Below, one piece after another: positions 1 through 8,704 of a DNA stretch of 64,000 nucleotides. The notes under the pieces are model-generated. The model made no database searches and had not been told where the DNA came from. It saw only the letters and a list, made by a program, of their open reading frames with translations. Made by a program: the position numbers and the translations under genes. Position 1 is the stretch's first letter, and the number at the start of each line of letters is the position of its first letter. Origin of the DNA: Mucilaginibacter sp. (GTDB taxonomy: Bacteria > Bacteroidota > Bacteroidia > Sphingobacteriales > Sphingobacteriaceae); NCBI GenBank assembly GCA_028288025.1, contig JAQBOM010000024.1:1-64000 (forward strand), in the 5' to 3' direction.

Positions 1-3000
1 TGTAAGGGGCATCTTCATTAAAAGCATATTTAGTGCTGGCTGCAGAATTGAAACCGATATATGTGTCCTCGTGATTAACTGAATCGGCAACAAGCGTTAA
101 TCGCAGGTGTGCTTCGGGTGCAGGGCCGGCCAGTTGTGCCATATTGGCCCTGGTTGACATAAAAAGATTTACGCCCGTGTTTTGTGTGGTAACCTTTGCC
201 GACTCATTAAAGATCAGCTGTTCCGTTGAGTCAACCGTGGCCTGTACATAAAATCCCTGGCCGCTTACGATGTAACGTGTGGCATTGCCTGTTTTAGCAC
301 CGCCTTTTTGATAAGCAGAATAAACATGGCTCACCGGGTCGTACTCATATATGGTATTGCTCACATGGGCCGATGCATAAATGCCGGTTGTTGTGCTGCT
401 GGTTTGATACGTTTCCCAGTCAATTGTACTGGCATAAGGGTTACCCACCAGGTTATAACCCCTCACGGCAGTGTTGGCGGTCGCGTTTGACCAGCCTAAC
501 TTAGCCGAGCTTGGTTTGTACCAATCGTGAAATACAATTTGTCCGGTGTTTAAAGTTCCAATTGAGGTCAACGTTACCGAGGGTGCTAAAAGATAGGTTG
601 TATATGTTTCGGTGGTGAGGGAAGCCGCGCCCCTGTTTCCTCTAAAAAAAACCATAAACCCGTTACCGGCGGGTACATTATAAATTGTACTGGTTCCGTT
701 CAGGTTATAATCGTACACATTGGTGTTATTGAATTTACTTACACCCCAAAAATTACCGCTGGTAAATGTAAGGTTATTGGGCGCAACGTTTTCTTTGAAT
801 AAATAAATGGTAGCGTTTCCTGCCTTGTCAAAGCCAGATGCTGTTCCGCCGGATCCGGTAAGATACATGCCCCCGGACAGATAGTGCAGATCATAAACCT
901 TATTTGAATTCGCCGTAGCGGTGTAAACCGGTGACGACATCAGGTAATACCCCCGGTGGCCCAAACCTCCGGTTATAAAACGTTCTACACGAAAAGTACC
1001 GGTGATTGTGCCGGAGGCGAGTGCCCCGATTGTTGCCGAGCCCGACGAATCGGATTTCAACGTAAATGTGCCAGTGTTAGCTATGCCGGCTGCACCTGAA
1101 AAAGCTAACCTGGAAGTGGATGCCATTGTATAAGTACCAGCGGTATTTAACGTTGTACCGCTTAACGTTAATGCAGACGAAGCGCCCATTGTTGATATGG
1201 CTGTACTGGTTATAGTGACCGTGCCACCCGATATGGTGGCATTTGAGCTGGTGACGATTAAACCTGACGTAAGCTTCAACGTACTGCCCGAAGCAATTGT
1301 TAATGTTGGATTGGATACAACAGTGCTGAATGATATACCGGCAATGGTAGTAGTGCCCGCAGTGGTTAATGAAGGTGCATTGGTATAAGTCGCGCCTCCG
1401 ATAATTACTACCATGTTTGCTCCCGGGGCGGTACCGGTAGCGCCATTAAGCGCCGTATAATTAGTTGCAACTGTCATGTCGCTGCTGGTACCACCTGTCC
1501 AAAATTCACTTGAAATAACGTTAAATGCGTTGCCGGTAACGCTATAGGTATTATAAGTGGTATAAGGAGTAGTTGTTATAAACGCCGCAGAGGCCTGGCC
1601 ACTTGCAAAACTACATGTAAATGTCCCTGCGGTACCAAAATTAACGGTGTAATCCGCAACAAGCCAATAGTAATAGGTTGTGCCGGCAGGAATAGTTTCG
1701 GTAACGTTACAATTAAAATAGCCGCCTCCGCTAATCCAGACACCCGCACTGGCTGCTGCAGCTGCGGCTGTATATAATGGGGTGCCGCCGGGATATACCG
1801 ATGTCGTTGACCGGTAGAGCCTTGCATTTGAAAAATAGGAGTTTTCCTGGCCGGAAGTTTTAATATTGAACGTATTAAGGGTAAATGATCCGCCAACTGC
1901 AGTTACGGCAAAACCGTATAAAACAATATCAGTTTGCCCATAAACCAGGCTTCCCGATGTTATGCCATTAGTTGTTGTACTGTTTGCCCCTGTTACGGAA
2001 AAGTAGGGGCCCGGGAGTGTGTAGGTGTTGCCTGTTATGGTGAACGTGTTATATGACGACGATGGAGTAATTTGAATGACAGCGCTTGAGCTTTGGCCAC
2101 TGGTAAAATTAAAAGCGACCGTAGTACTGCTGGTAGGGCCCGGGCCAATATTATTGGCAACTAAAAAATAATATTTTGCGGTAGTATTGATTGTTTGGTT
2201 GGCGGTGAGGGTGACATTGGCATAGTTACCGTTAAAAACAACCGAGCCAACGGTTGTCAGCGTACCGCCACCGTATGTGGCCGTACTGCTTAACACCAAT
2301 GTACCGCTGCCAAAATAACTTGAAACACTGCTGTTTGAACTGTTAATATTAAACCCGGATACGGTTATGCTTGCGCTGGCCGATATACCGAAACCGAATA
2401 ACACAATACCGGTTTGATTCGCGGTTATCGTTGTGGCCGATGTGCCACCTGTTTGTGATGTTATCGTTATCGTAGCGGTATTTATATTATAAGTATTGCC
2501 AGATACAGTAAAATCATTGTAAGAGGTGGTAGCAGTACTCATTGGTGCCGAGCTTTGTCCATATGAGAAACTGAACTGGGCGTTGGCTGGTATACTTGCC
2601 CCGGCCAGGCAATTCGCTACCACCCAGAAATATTTAGTTGCGCCTGCCGCTATGACTTGTGTCATGCCGGTATAAGTTATATAACTACCGCTTGATGAAG
2701 CGGTAGCCGTGGCAGCGGCGCCAGGGAAGGTAGTGGTTGCGCTGGCGTAAATTTTAAAAGTTCCAAAGACGTTAGATACAGTGGTTAAATTACTGTTAAT
2801 ATTAAAACCGGTTAAAGTGATACTCGCAGCAGATTTGTTGGTAACACTGAACGCAAATAATTTAACTGCTGTAGTTCCCGGAGTAATAATGGTAGCTGCT
2901 GAGGCAAGTGTGTTTTGATTCGAAACTGCGAGCGCATACGGTGTACCGGTGCTATAGTTATAGCCCTGGTTGTATGAAAAATTCGCGGGATAAGTCGTTC

Positions 3001-3460
3001 CGTGGTTATCTGTTCCAAATGTATTGGCGTAGGTAACTACTAATTGAAAATAGGCAGCTGTAGTGTTGACTGCGTCGGCAAGCAAAAAATAATAATTGGT
3101 GCTGTTTATTGTTTCGGAAATATTGTCAATAGTAACGTTAGCGCCGCTAAAAGTCACGTTTCCAACCGCTACGCCGGTACCTGTACCATAAGTGTTTGTA
3201 GTATACCTGTATAATGTGCCATTAGCCAGGAACGCATCGCTGGTTGTAGGACTACAGGTAAATGTAAATTTGTTAAATGTAATACTACCACCGGCTACCT
3301 GAACACTAAAGCCCATTACCGCTACATGAGTATTACCGGACGTAATAGTGGTGGCCAGTCCACCTGTTAAGCCGGCAAAGGTGGGTGTCTGGCCAAAAAC
3401 ATTGTGAAACGAAAATGTTAAAAAACCAAAAATAAAATAATTAAGTAGACGAATCTTCAT
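1..3460 (-). CDS. Large secreted beta-strand repeat protein, partial
   Basis: The start is seen at 3460; an open frame runs to the window edge, so the C-terminus is missing (at least about 1150 residues). The N-terminus is a signal peptide (MKIRLLNYFIFGFL, then FHNVFGQ). Four degenerate repeats of about 155 residues follow, near residues 58, 215, 370 and 525. Each has a strand such as ITLTGFNINS or ITVSGFNINS, a YYFLVAN-like strand, and closes with SYNTFTITGNTY or similar. Then comes a Ser/Thr/Gly-rich region and, near residue 825, the segment VERFITGGLGHRGYYLMSSP, which is typical of large secreted Bacteroidota proteins exported by the type IX system. A sorting domain would lie outside the window and is not seen. 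Probably an extracellular adhesin-like protein; no catalytic motif was recognised. Confidence 0.8.
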   Translation of the reverse strand, partial: MKIRLLNYFIFGFLTFSFHNVFGQTPTFAGLTGGLATTITSGNTHVAVMGFSVQVAGGSITFNKFTFTCSPTTSDAFLANGTLYRYTTNTYGTGTGVAVGNVTFSGANVTIDNISETINSTNYYFLLADAVNTTAAYFQLVVTYANTFGTDNHGTTYPANFSYNQGYNYSTGTPYALAVSNQNTLASAATIITPGTTAVKLFAFSVTNKSAASITLTGFNINSNLTTVSNVFGTFKIYASATTTFPGAAATATASSSGSYITYTGMTQVIAAGATKYFWVVANCLAGASIPANAQFSFSYGQSSAPMSTATTSYNDFTVSGNTYNINTATITITSQTGGTSATTITANQTGIVLFGFGISASASITVSGFNINSSNSSVSSYFGSGTLVLSSTATYGGGTLTTVGSVVFNGNYANVTLTANQTINTTAKYYFLVANNIGPGPTSSTTVAFNFTSGQSSSAVIQITPSSSYNTFTITGNTYTLPGPYFSVTGANSTTTNGITSGSLVYGQTDIVLYGFAVTAVGGSFTLNTFNIKTSGQENSYFSNARLYRSTTSVYPGGTPLYTAAAAAASAGVWISGGGYFNCNVTETIPAGTTYYYWLVADYTVNFGTAGTFTCSFASGQASAAFITTTPYTTYNTYSVTGNAFNVISSEFWTGGTSSDMTVATNYTALNGATGTAPGANMVVIIGGATYTNAPSLTTAGTTTIAGISFSTVVSNPTLTIASGSTLKLTSGLIVTSSNATISGGTVTITSTAISTMGASSALTLSGTTLNTAGTYTMASTSRLAFSGAAGIANTGTFTLKSDSSGSATIGALASGTITGTFRVERFITGGLGHRGYYLMSSPVYTATANSNKVYDLHYLSGGMYLTGSGGTASGFDKAGNATIYLFKENVAPNNLTFTSGNFWGVSKFNNTNVYDYNLNGTSTIYNVPAGNGFMVFFRGNRGAASLTTETYTTYLLAPSVTLTSIGTLNTGQIVFHDWYKPSSAKLGWSNATANTAVRGYNLVGNPYASTIDWETYQTSSTTTGIYASAHVSNTIYEYDPVSHVYSAYQKGGAKTGNATRYIVSGQGFYVQATVDSTEQLIFNESAKVTTQNTGVNLFMSTRANMAQLAGPAPEAHLRLTLVADSVNHEDTYIGFNSAASTKYAFNEDAPY

Positions 3461-3924
3461 GGTAGACGATGCCGACTTTTACCTACTACTTGATAAGGGA
3501 CCAGATGTCTTGTTATAAATTAACATCGCTTTTAAAGGTTCCCGCTTATTAACTTGCACTTTTAATTATCAGCCTCGGTTATTTAATGCAATCAGCGTAC
3601 CTTTGTTCACGTCGTTATACTTATTGTTGAGACTGTTATTTCATTTAGCTTTAAACACATTTTTTTTAATTATTACTTATAATTAGCCTATATGATTAAT
3701 GTATGAGACTGTGGAATTTTCTAATCGTTTTAATAATGCAGTGGGGAATAATTTGCCCACTACATTTATTACTCTTAGAGAAAAGATTGTACTTTTTTAA
3801 GCAAACCTGAAATACAGCGAGTATCTGCTGCGCGATAGGATATATTAGTCAATGAAATGCCAGTCCGATCATCATTCCTGATTGTAATAACCTCAGATAA
3901 ACTGGTTTTTATTTTGGCATATAT

Positions 3925-3956
3925 AAAAAAGCGCTCCGTATCTCACCCCGGAACGC
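3925..3956 (-). terminator. Rho-independent terminator after the cytochrome gene
   Basis: On the minus strand an 8-bp stem with one mismatch (GCGTTCCG with CGGAGCGC) is followed by six T residues at 3930-3925. It lies about 95 bases past the cytochrome stop codon. Confidence 0.7.
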
Positions 3957-3980
3957 ATGTTATCAAAAATGTGATAACAT
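3957..3980. repeat. Perfect 9-bp inverted repeat
   Basis: ATGTTATCA and TGATAACAT are separated by six bases and directly abut the terminator stem. Read on the minus strand, the cytochrome mRNA would end in two successive hairpins. An operator role is possible, but the nearest downstream gene starts about 500 bases away. Confidence 0.5.
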
Positions 3981-4050
3981 CAACTAAATCAAGATAAGTT
4001 TAACTTCATCCTTCTTTAAGAACTTTAAATGTGTGTTTAATACCTAACTA

Positions 4051-5295
4051 TTAATTCACCCTTTTTTTATCCTTTGCAAAGGCTATTATTTTCTTATAGG
4101 CCAACGGGTACACTGCGATGTAATGTGTACGCACTAAATATGGCACTTCTCTCTTTCCATTTCCCATTGCAATTTCAATGGCATTTGAAGGTTTCAGGGG
4201 CATGTGGCAGTCGATGCAATTGTTTTTAATGGATGCTCCCGGTTCAGGTGCTACCTTGCAAAAGTTGTGGTTGCCACTATTGTGGCAGCTCATGCAACGC
4301 TGTGAGTAAGCTGCAAGATTTGAAGCTTCGTTCTTATGCGGATCGTGACAAGTGCCACAATCCATATTACTCTTTAAAAAACATTTGCTGGCAGCAAGCA
4401 GCCCGCTTTGGTTGCCGTGTACATCCAGCGTAGCCGGATTGGGTATTTGAGAAAAAAAGGTAGGTTCCTTAAACTTGGCAAGCGTATCGCCTGCCTTAAA
4501 TTTAAATGCCGATACCTGAAAGTCGTCCTTATTTCCCGCGTGGCATACCGCACAGACATCCAACCGCTGGGCGCGCGTAAGCGATTTGTAAGCGACAATA
4601 TATTTGGCTTTTTTCTCTGTAGGGTTAGCTGTTTGAAAATCCACGTGGTTTGCAGCCGGGCCGTGGCAACGCTCGCAATCAATACTGTAAATCAGCGAAT
4701 TTTTATCGTATTCAATCACTTGCCGCGCAAGGCTGAAATTTTGCTGTGGCAGTTCATTAATATAACTGCTATGGCATTCAAAACAGCGCTGTTCAATTGG
4801 CCGGTCGAAATACGCGTGCTCACCGGGAAAACCGGGACTGTTTGCCCAATTACCCAGGGCATTAAAATAGGACATGGGGAGTTGAAACAGTTGATTCCCT
4901 TTCCAGTACATATAAGTTTCGGCTTTCGCGCCGCCAAAAGCAATATCAAAGCGCTGTTCCTTTACTTTTTGCCCGTTCGCATACAGCACCTGGTAAAGGT
5001 TATTTCCCCGTTTTTCCATCACCACCTTCGAGTGGTCGCCAAAAGTAGCCTGGTTATGATTTTGAACGAAACTTCCGTGTACACTGTGGATCGATGCAGG
5101 CTGCGATGACGCGAAATGTGCTGTTTGCAGGTACGAATCATAAATCCGCTGATGACATTTTATACATTTATCTGATCCGGCGTATGCCTCGCCGCGCGCA
5201 TCAGGTTTATTATTCACATTTACGCATTGGGTAAATATGGCAATTAACGGCCCTAAAAATACCGCCATTAACAAACAGATACGGTTAATTTTCAT
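4051..5295 (-). CDS. Multihaem cytochrome c, seven CxxCH sites
   Basis: Encodes 414 residues from the ATG at 5295; a TTG one codon upstream is less likely. Seven haem-binding CxxCH motifs are visible in order: CIKCH, CFECH, CERCH, CAVCH, CGTCH, CMSCH and CIDCH. The N-terminus is a hydrophobic export signal ending near FTQC, so the protein is periplasmic or a lipoprotein. The layout fits the cytochrome c554-like multihaem family, which moves electrons in respiration or detoxification. The substrate cannot be read from the sequence. The gene stands alone, with its own terminator, next to a glycan-use locus with which it has no obvious link. Confidence 0.88.
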   Translation of the reverse strand: MKINRICLLMAVFLGPLIAIFTQCVNVNNKPDARGEAYAGSDKCIKCHQRIYDSYLQTAHFASSQPASIHSVHGSFVQNHNQATFGDHSKVVMEKRGNNLYQVLYANGQKVKEQRFDIAFGGAKAETYMYWKGNQLFQLPMSYFNALGNWANSPGFPGEHAYFDRPIEQRCFECHSSYINELPQQNFSLARQVIEYDKNSLIYSIDCERCHGPAANHVDFQTANPTEKKAKYIVAYKSLTRAQRLDVCAVCHAGNKDDFQVSAFKFKAGDTLAKFKEPTFFSQIPNPATLDVHGNQSGLLAASKCFLKSNMDCGTCHDPHKNEASNLAAYSQRCMSCHNSGNHNFCKVAPEPGASIKNNCIDCHMPLKPSNAIEIAMGNGKREVPYLVRTHYIAVYPLAYKKIIAFAKDKKRVN

Positions 5296-5346
5296 CAAAT
5301 GCGATATTCCTTCATCATAAACATCCGGAGAACGCCGATTAAAGGA

Positions 5347-6798
5347 CTACCATTTATAGGTGGCGGCAGCTCCGGCATCTAACGAGCTGGAAACAATTTT
5401 TGAATTAAACTTGATATTGAATGTTTGCGCCCCGGTACTGGTGTTTAATACGATAAGGACCTTAGTGCCGTCGGGGTTTTTAAAGGCTACATTCTGCAGT
5501 GTATTTTGCTGATCAGACGCGATCCGTACAGCGCCCGGGCGCACAAACTTAGACGCATGGGCAATAATATAATAAGATACGTTACGTGAAACAGATGAGC
5601 CGATGGTTACTGCACCCAAACAGGTAGTGCATCCACCGTTGGTATGCGGCCCATAATTTGGATCTGAAGCCAGGTTCCATTCCAGTACATTTTTGCACCA
5701 GTTGCGGGTGGCCCCAATAATCAGGTTGCTGATATGCCACGATAAATCTCCTCCAAAACTGCCGCCGCCAAATGTTGCCTGTTCAGTAAAGTAGAGGTTT
5801 TTGTTTGGATAGGCATTATGCACCTGCGATAAAACATTTATTGCTCCGCCATATAAATGAAAGGCCGAGCCATCGACAAAGGCGCTGGCGGCCGGATCGG
5901 CCAATATACTCGTGGCATATTCGGGATGGTCAGCATTATGATCGTATACAATGATCTTGGTTTTTATGCCGGCAGATTGAAAAGCAGGCCCTAAATTGTT
6001 TTTTACAAAATTTGCTTCATCTGCTGCGAGCATCAGCATCGCCGGGTTGTTATAGGCATTTAAAGGTTCGTTTTGCGGCGTAACTGCATCAATGGTTATA
6101 CCGGCGGCTTTCATGCCCTGGATATATTTTACAAAGTAGTCAGCATACGGACCAAAGTTCGCTGGTTTTAAACTGCCGCCGGAAAAACTATTGTTATCCT
6201 TCATCCATGACGGCGCGCTCCAGGGGCACGCCAAAATTTTAATACCGGGATTAATCGCGGTGATTTTTTGAAGTATCGGTATCAAATCTGTTTTTTCCCG
6301 GTCAAGACTGAAATTCTGCAGCGTAATATCACCGGGTACATCATCATAACTAAATGGCGAAGCACTCATATCTGATGCGCCGATAGTTATCCTGATATAG
6401 CTGATACCAATAGCAGTTGAATCTGTCGAAAACAATTCACGAAGCAACGCATCCTGTTTGGTCGGGTCTAAAGTGTTTAGTAAATAAGCACTTCCGCCTG
6501 TCAAAGCAAAGCCAAAGCCATCTATGGTTTGATATGTTTGAGTGGTATCTACATTGATGGTGGTATTTTGATTCGACCCGGCAGCAAAAAGCAGGGCTAC
6601 ATTTTGTTTTTTTAATAACTGGAATTGATTTGCTTCGGTAACCCACATCGACACATCGGTTTTAAGCGGGGTGACCGGTGTCACTGGGGGCAGGGGGCCC
6701 GTAACTATAGACACCGGTGGCTTTTTGCTACAGCCAGCTATAAAAATCAGTAAGGCAAAGCTAATAACGGTTAATATATATTTTCTGACCATATTCAT
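5347..6798 (-). CDS. GH30 family glycoside hydrolase, lipoprotein
   Basis: Encodes 483 residues. A lipoprotein signal ends at Cys23 (FIAGC), so the enzyme is probably anchored in the outer membrane. The catalytic domain opens with QTIDGFGFALTGGSAYLL, typical of GH30. The expected acid/base Glu244 lies in TPQNEPLN and the nucleophile Glu339 in YFTEQATF, 95 residues apart, as usual for the family. A C-terminal beta domain carries the DGTKVLIVLN-type strand. GH30 members include glucosylceramidases and endo-beta-1,6-glucanases. Its place after a GH16 gene and a SusC/SusD pair points to cleavage of beta-1,6 linkages in a beta-glucan; this is inference. It is the last gene of the locus. Confidence 0.9.
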   Translation of the reverse strand: MNMVRKYILTVISFALLIFIAGCSKKPPVSIVTGPLPPVTPVTPLKTDVSMWVTEANQFQLLKKQNVALLFAAGSNQNTTINVDTTQTYQTIDGFGFALTGGSAYLLNTLDPTKQDALLRELFSTDSTAIGISYIRITIGASDMSASPFSYDDVPGDITLQNFSLDREKTDLIPILQKITAINPGIKILACPWSAPSWMKDNNSFSGGSLKPANFGPYADYFVKYIQGMKAAGITIDAVTPQNEPLNAYNNPAMLMLAADEANFVKNNLGPAFQSAGIKTKIIVYDHNADHPEYATSILADPAASAFVDGSAFHLYGGAINVLSQVHNAYPNKNLYFTEQATFGGGSFGGDLSWHISNLIIGATRNWCKNVLEWNLASDPNYGPHTNGGCTTCLGAVTIGSSVSRNVSYYIIAHASKFVRPGAVRIASDQQNTLQNVAFKNPDGTKVLIVLNTSTGAQTFNIKFNSKIVSSSLDAGAAATYKW

Positions 6799-6879
6799 AA
6801 TTGATTGTGTTACCGGTTAAATATAAACCGTGTATTATTCCGAATAGTATAAGCGAAAATTTAATTAATGTGCAAATAA

Positions 6880-7725
6880 TTATTTTGTGATCATTTTATA
6901 GTAGTGTACATAATCAACCTGCATAGTAGTAGGAAATGCGGTATCATCAACACCTTTAATTCCGCCCCAGTTGCCTCCCACGGCTATATTCATTAATAAA
7001 TGAAATTTTTGATCGTAAGGCCATGACGGCGATCCCGTATTATCATTTGCATAGGTAAATATAAGCACATCGTCATAATAACCTTTTACCGCATCCGGTG
7101 TCCAGTCAACACGATAAAGATGAAAATCGGTGCTGGATGTTGGTATTGTCACATTGCCGCCTTTTTGGGTTCCGATAGCACCATTATACAGTTGGGTATG
7201 AATGGTAAAATAAACTACGTTGGGATTGTATCCCACCATTTCCATAATATCCAATTCGCCTGATTTTGGCCAGCCACCATATGCATAATCATTCGGCAGC
7301 ATCCAGATAGCCGGCCATGTTCCTCTACCTGCCGGCAATTTAGCTTTTACTTCAACACGGCCATAAAGCATGTCAGGCGTTTTTGATACCATCCGTGAGG
7401 AAGTATAATTCATACCGCCCATAGCCTCCTTTTTGGCTGTTATGGTTAGAATGCCATTTGTTATACTGGCATTGTTGGTTGTGTTGGTATAATATTCCAA
7501 CTCGTTATTTCCCCATCCGCCGCCGCCGGTGTCATAACCCCATTTGGCAGGATCAGGGGCGCCGTCTGTATTAAACTCGTCGCTCCAGGCGATATTCGTA
7601 TCGAAGGAATATACTTTCGGAGGTTGTACGATCGGTGTGAAAACAGGTAATACCGGGGTTTTCTTTGAGCACGATACCATGCTTAAAATGAGTATAGGGC
7701 ATATCCTAAACAATAAATTTTTCAT
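6880..7725 (-). CDS. GH16 family endo-beta-glucanase, lipoprotein
   Basis: Encodes 281 residues. The lipoprotein signal ends at Cys19 (SMVSC). The single catalytic domain carries the GH16 signature GELDIMEMVG, where Glu157 is the nucleophile, Asp159 the helper and Glu162 the acid/base. Aromatic strands such as TWPAIWMLP shape the active cleft. The length fits a one-domain laminarinase-type enzyme. GH16 enzymes of this form usually cut beta-1,3- or mixed-linkage glucans. It lies 81 bases upstream of the GH30 gene and behind an internal terminator at 7744-7776, so its expression may be lower than that of the SusC/SusD core. The exact linkage specificity is not visible. Confidence 0.92.
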   Translation of the reverse strand: MKNLLFRICPILILSMVSCSKKTPVLPVFTPIVQPPKVYSFDTNIAWSDEFNTDGAPDPAKWGYDTGGGGWGNNELEYYTNTTNNASITNGILTITAKKEAMGGMNYTSSRMVSKTPDMLYGRVEVKAKLPAGRGTWPAIWMLPNDYAYGGWPKSGELDIMEMVGYNPNVVYFTIHTQLYNGAIGTQKGGNVTIPTSSTDFHLYRVDWTPDAVKGYYDDVLIFTYANDNTGSPSWPYDQKFHLLMNIAVGGNWGGIKGVDDTAFPTTMQVDYVHYYKMITK

Positions 7726-7743
7726 AAAGCGTAGTTAAGTAAT

Positions 7744-7776
7744 AAAAAAGGCTGCCCGAGCGAGTCAGGCAGCCTT
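7744..7776 (-). terminator. Terminator inside the glycan locus
   Basis: On the minus strand a perfect 9-bp stem (AAGGCTGCC with GGCAGCCTT, arms 7768-7776 and 7748-7756) is followed by a T run. It lies between the PKD lipoprotein stop at 7789 and the GH16 start at 7725, so it separates the binding/import genes from the two hydrolases. Confidence 0.82.
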
Positions 7777-7788
7777 GTCGTATAATAA

Positions 7789-8652
7789 TTATTTGGTTCC
7801 CCGTAGTTGCACGTTGGTGAACGAAATGCCGGTGGTACCTAAATTAGAACCCCCGCTCTTAATAAAAAGGTAATATGTTCCTGTTACGGTGGGAGTGAAT
7901 GTTTTTCCCGCTCCATTACATGATATTGTAGAAAGCAGTCCGTTGAAAGCAGTTTTACCGCATCCGCTCCATGTATTCAATGCTATTTTAATACCTCCTG
8001 AAGAATAGTCGGAACCATTAGCGGGTACCGCGGTACCCACATAGGTTTCAAACCATGTGTCAGTAGCGCCGCTGCCGGAAATAGTCATATCCACCATATA
8101 TTTTTGGCCAGCGGTAAGGTTTACGGCCTGGTAAACTGCTGCATGTCCATAATTGCCGCCAGAGGCTACCATTACATTTTTTACAGGATCCATTACCATG
8201 GTAACACCCGCACTAATTGTAACATGTGTCCATTTAGCATCATCACCTGTAAGCATCTTTCCTCCAGTAACGAGGTTGCCCGAGGTAGGGTCGGACAACG
8301 GCACAGTAACCGTTTGGGTTGCTGTTTGCGAAACGCCGCCAGCGCCTATAGCAGTCAACTTAAGTGTGTATACCCCTGCATCAGGGTAAAATACTGTATC
8401 GGTTGTTTTACCGATATTATTGCCACTGCCATCTCCATGATCCCATCTTACAGCAATAACACTGTTATTATTTGCCTTTACAACATAATAATTTGACTTA
8501 CCTGTAATGGGCGTCACGGTAAATGATGCAGTAAGGCTTTTAGGCGTTAGCCCGTTTCCAAGTCCAAAAGTATCAGGCTTACAGCCTGCGTATATTCCAA
8601 CTGCTAATACCCCAAGTGCCAGGGTAAAAGCTTTAATTAAATTTAATTTCAT
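7789..8652 (-). CDS. PKD-domain surface lipoprotein, probable glycan-binding protein
   Basis: Encodes 287 residues with a lipoprotein signal ending at Cys24 (IYAGC). A PKD domain spans roughly residues 45-120, with the typical VRWDHGDGS and GVYTLKLTAIG strands. The C-terminal half, about 125-287, is a beta-sandwich resembling carbohydrate-binding modules (QAVNLTAGQKYMVDMTISG, then a final TGISFTNVQLRG strand). Position directly after susD is the usual place for a surface glycan-binding protein that helps SusD capture the polysaccharide. No catalytic motif is seen. The glycan-binding role rests on position and fold, not on identified binding residues. Confidence 0.8.
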   Translation of the reverse strand: MKLNLIKAFTLALGVLAVGIYAGCKPDTFGLGNGLTPKSLTASFTVTPITGKSNYYVVKANNNSVIAVRWDHGDGSGNNIGKTTDTVFYPDAGVYTLKLTAIGAGGVSQTATQTVTVPLSDPTSGNLVTGGKMLTGDDAKWTHVTISAGVTMVMDPVKNVMVASGGNYGHAAVYQAVNLTAGQKYMVDMTISGSGATDTWFETYVGTAVPANGSDYSSGGIKIALNTWSGCGKTAFNGLLSTISCNGAGKTFTPTVTGTYYLFIKSGGSNLGTTGISFTNVQLRGTK

Positions 8653-8704
8653 CTTCTCATTTTTTAAATGGTTAAAAAACTATATGGTTTTTAGTGGTTG
8701 GCGA

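Larger units (their letters stand above)
3461..4050. other. Intergenic region without a gene
   Basis: About 590 bases between the repeat protein and the cytochrome gene. The right part holds the cytochrome terminator and a hairpin (separate entries). The rest is AT-rich, with no convincing ORF, RNA gene or exact TAnnTTTG promoter box facing the repeat protein. Confidence 0.5.

Noticed and set aside
4408..5109. Long plus-strand open frame (233 codons) opposite the cytochrome gene
   Set aside because: It lies fully within the clear seven-haem gene on the other strand, has no family features and is a shadow frame.
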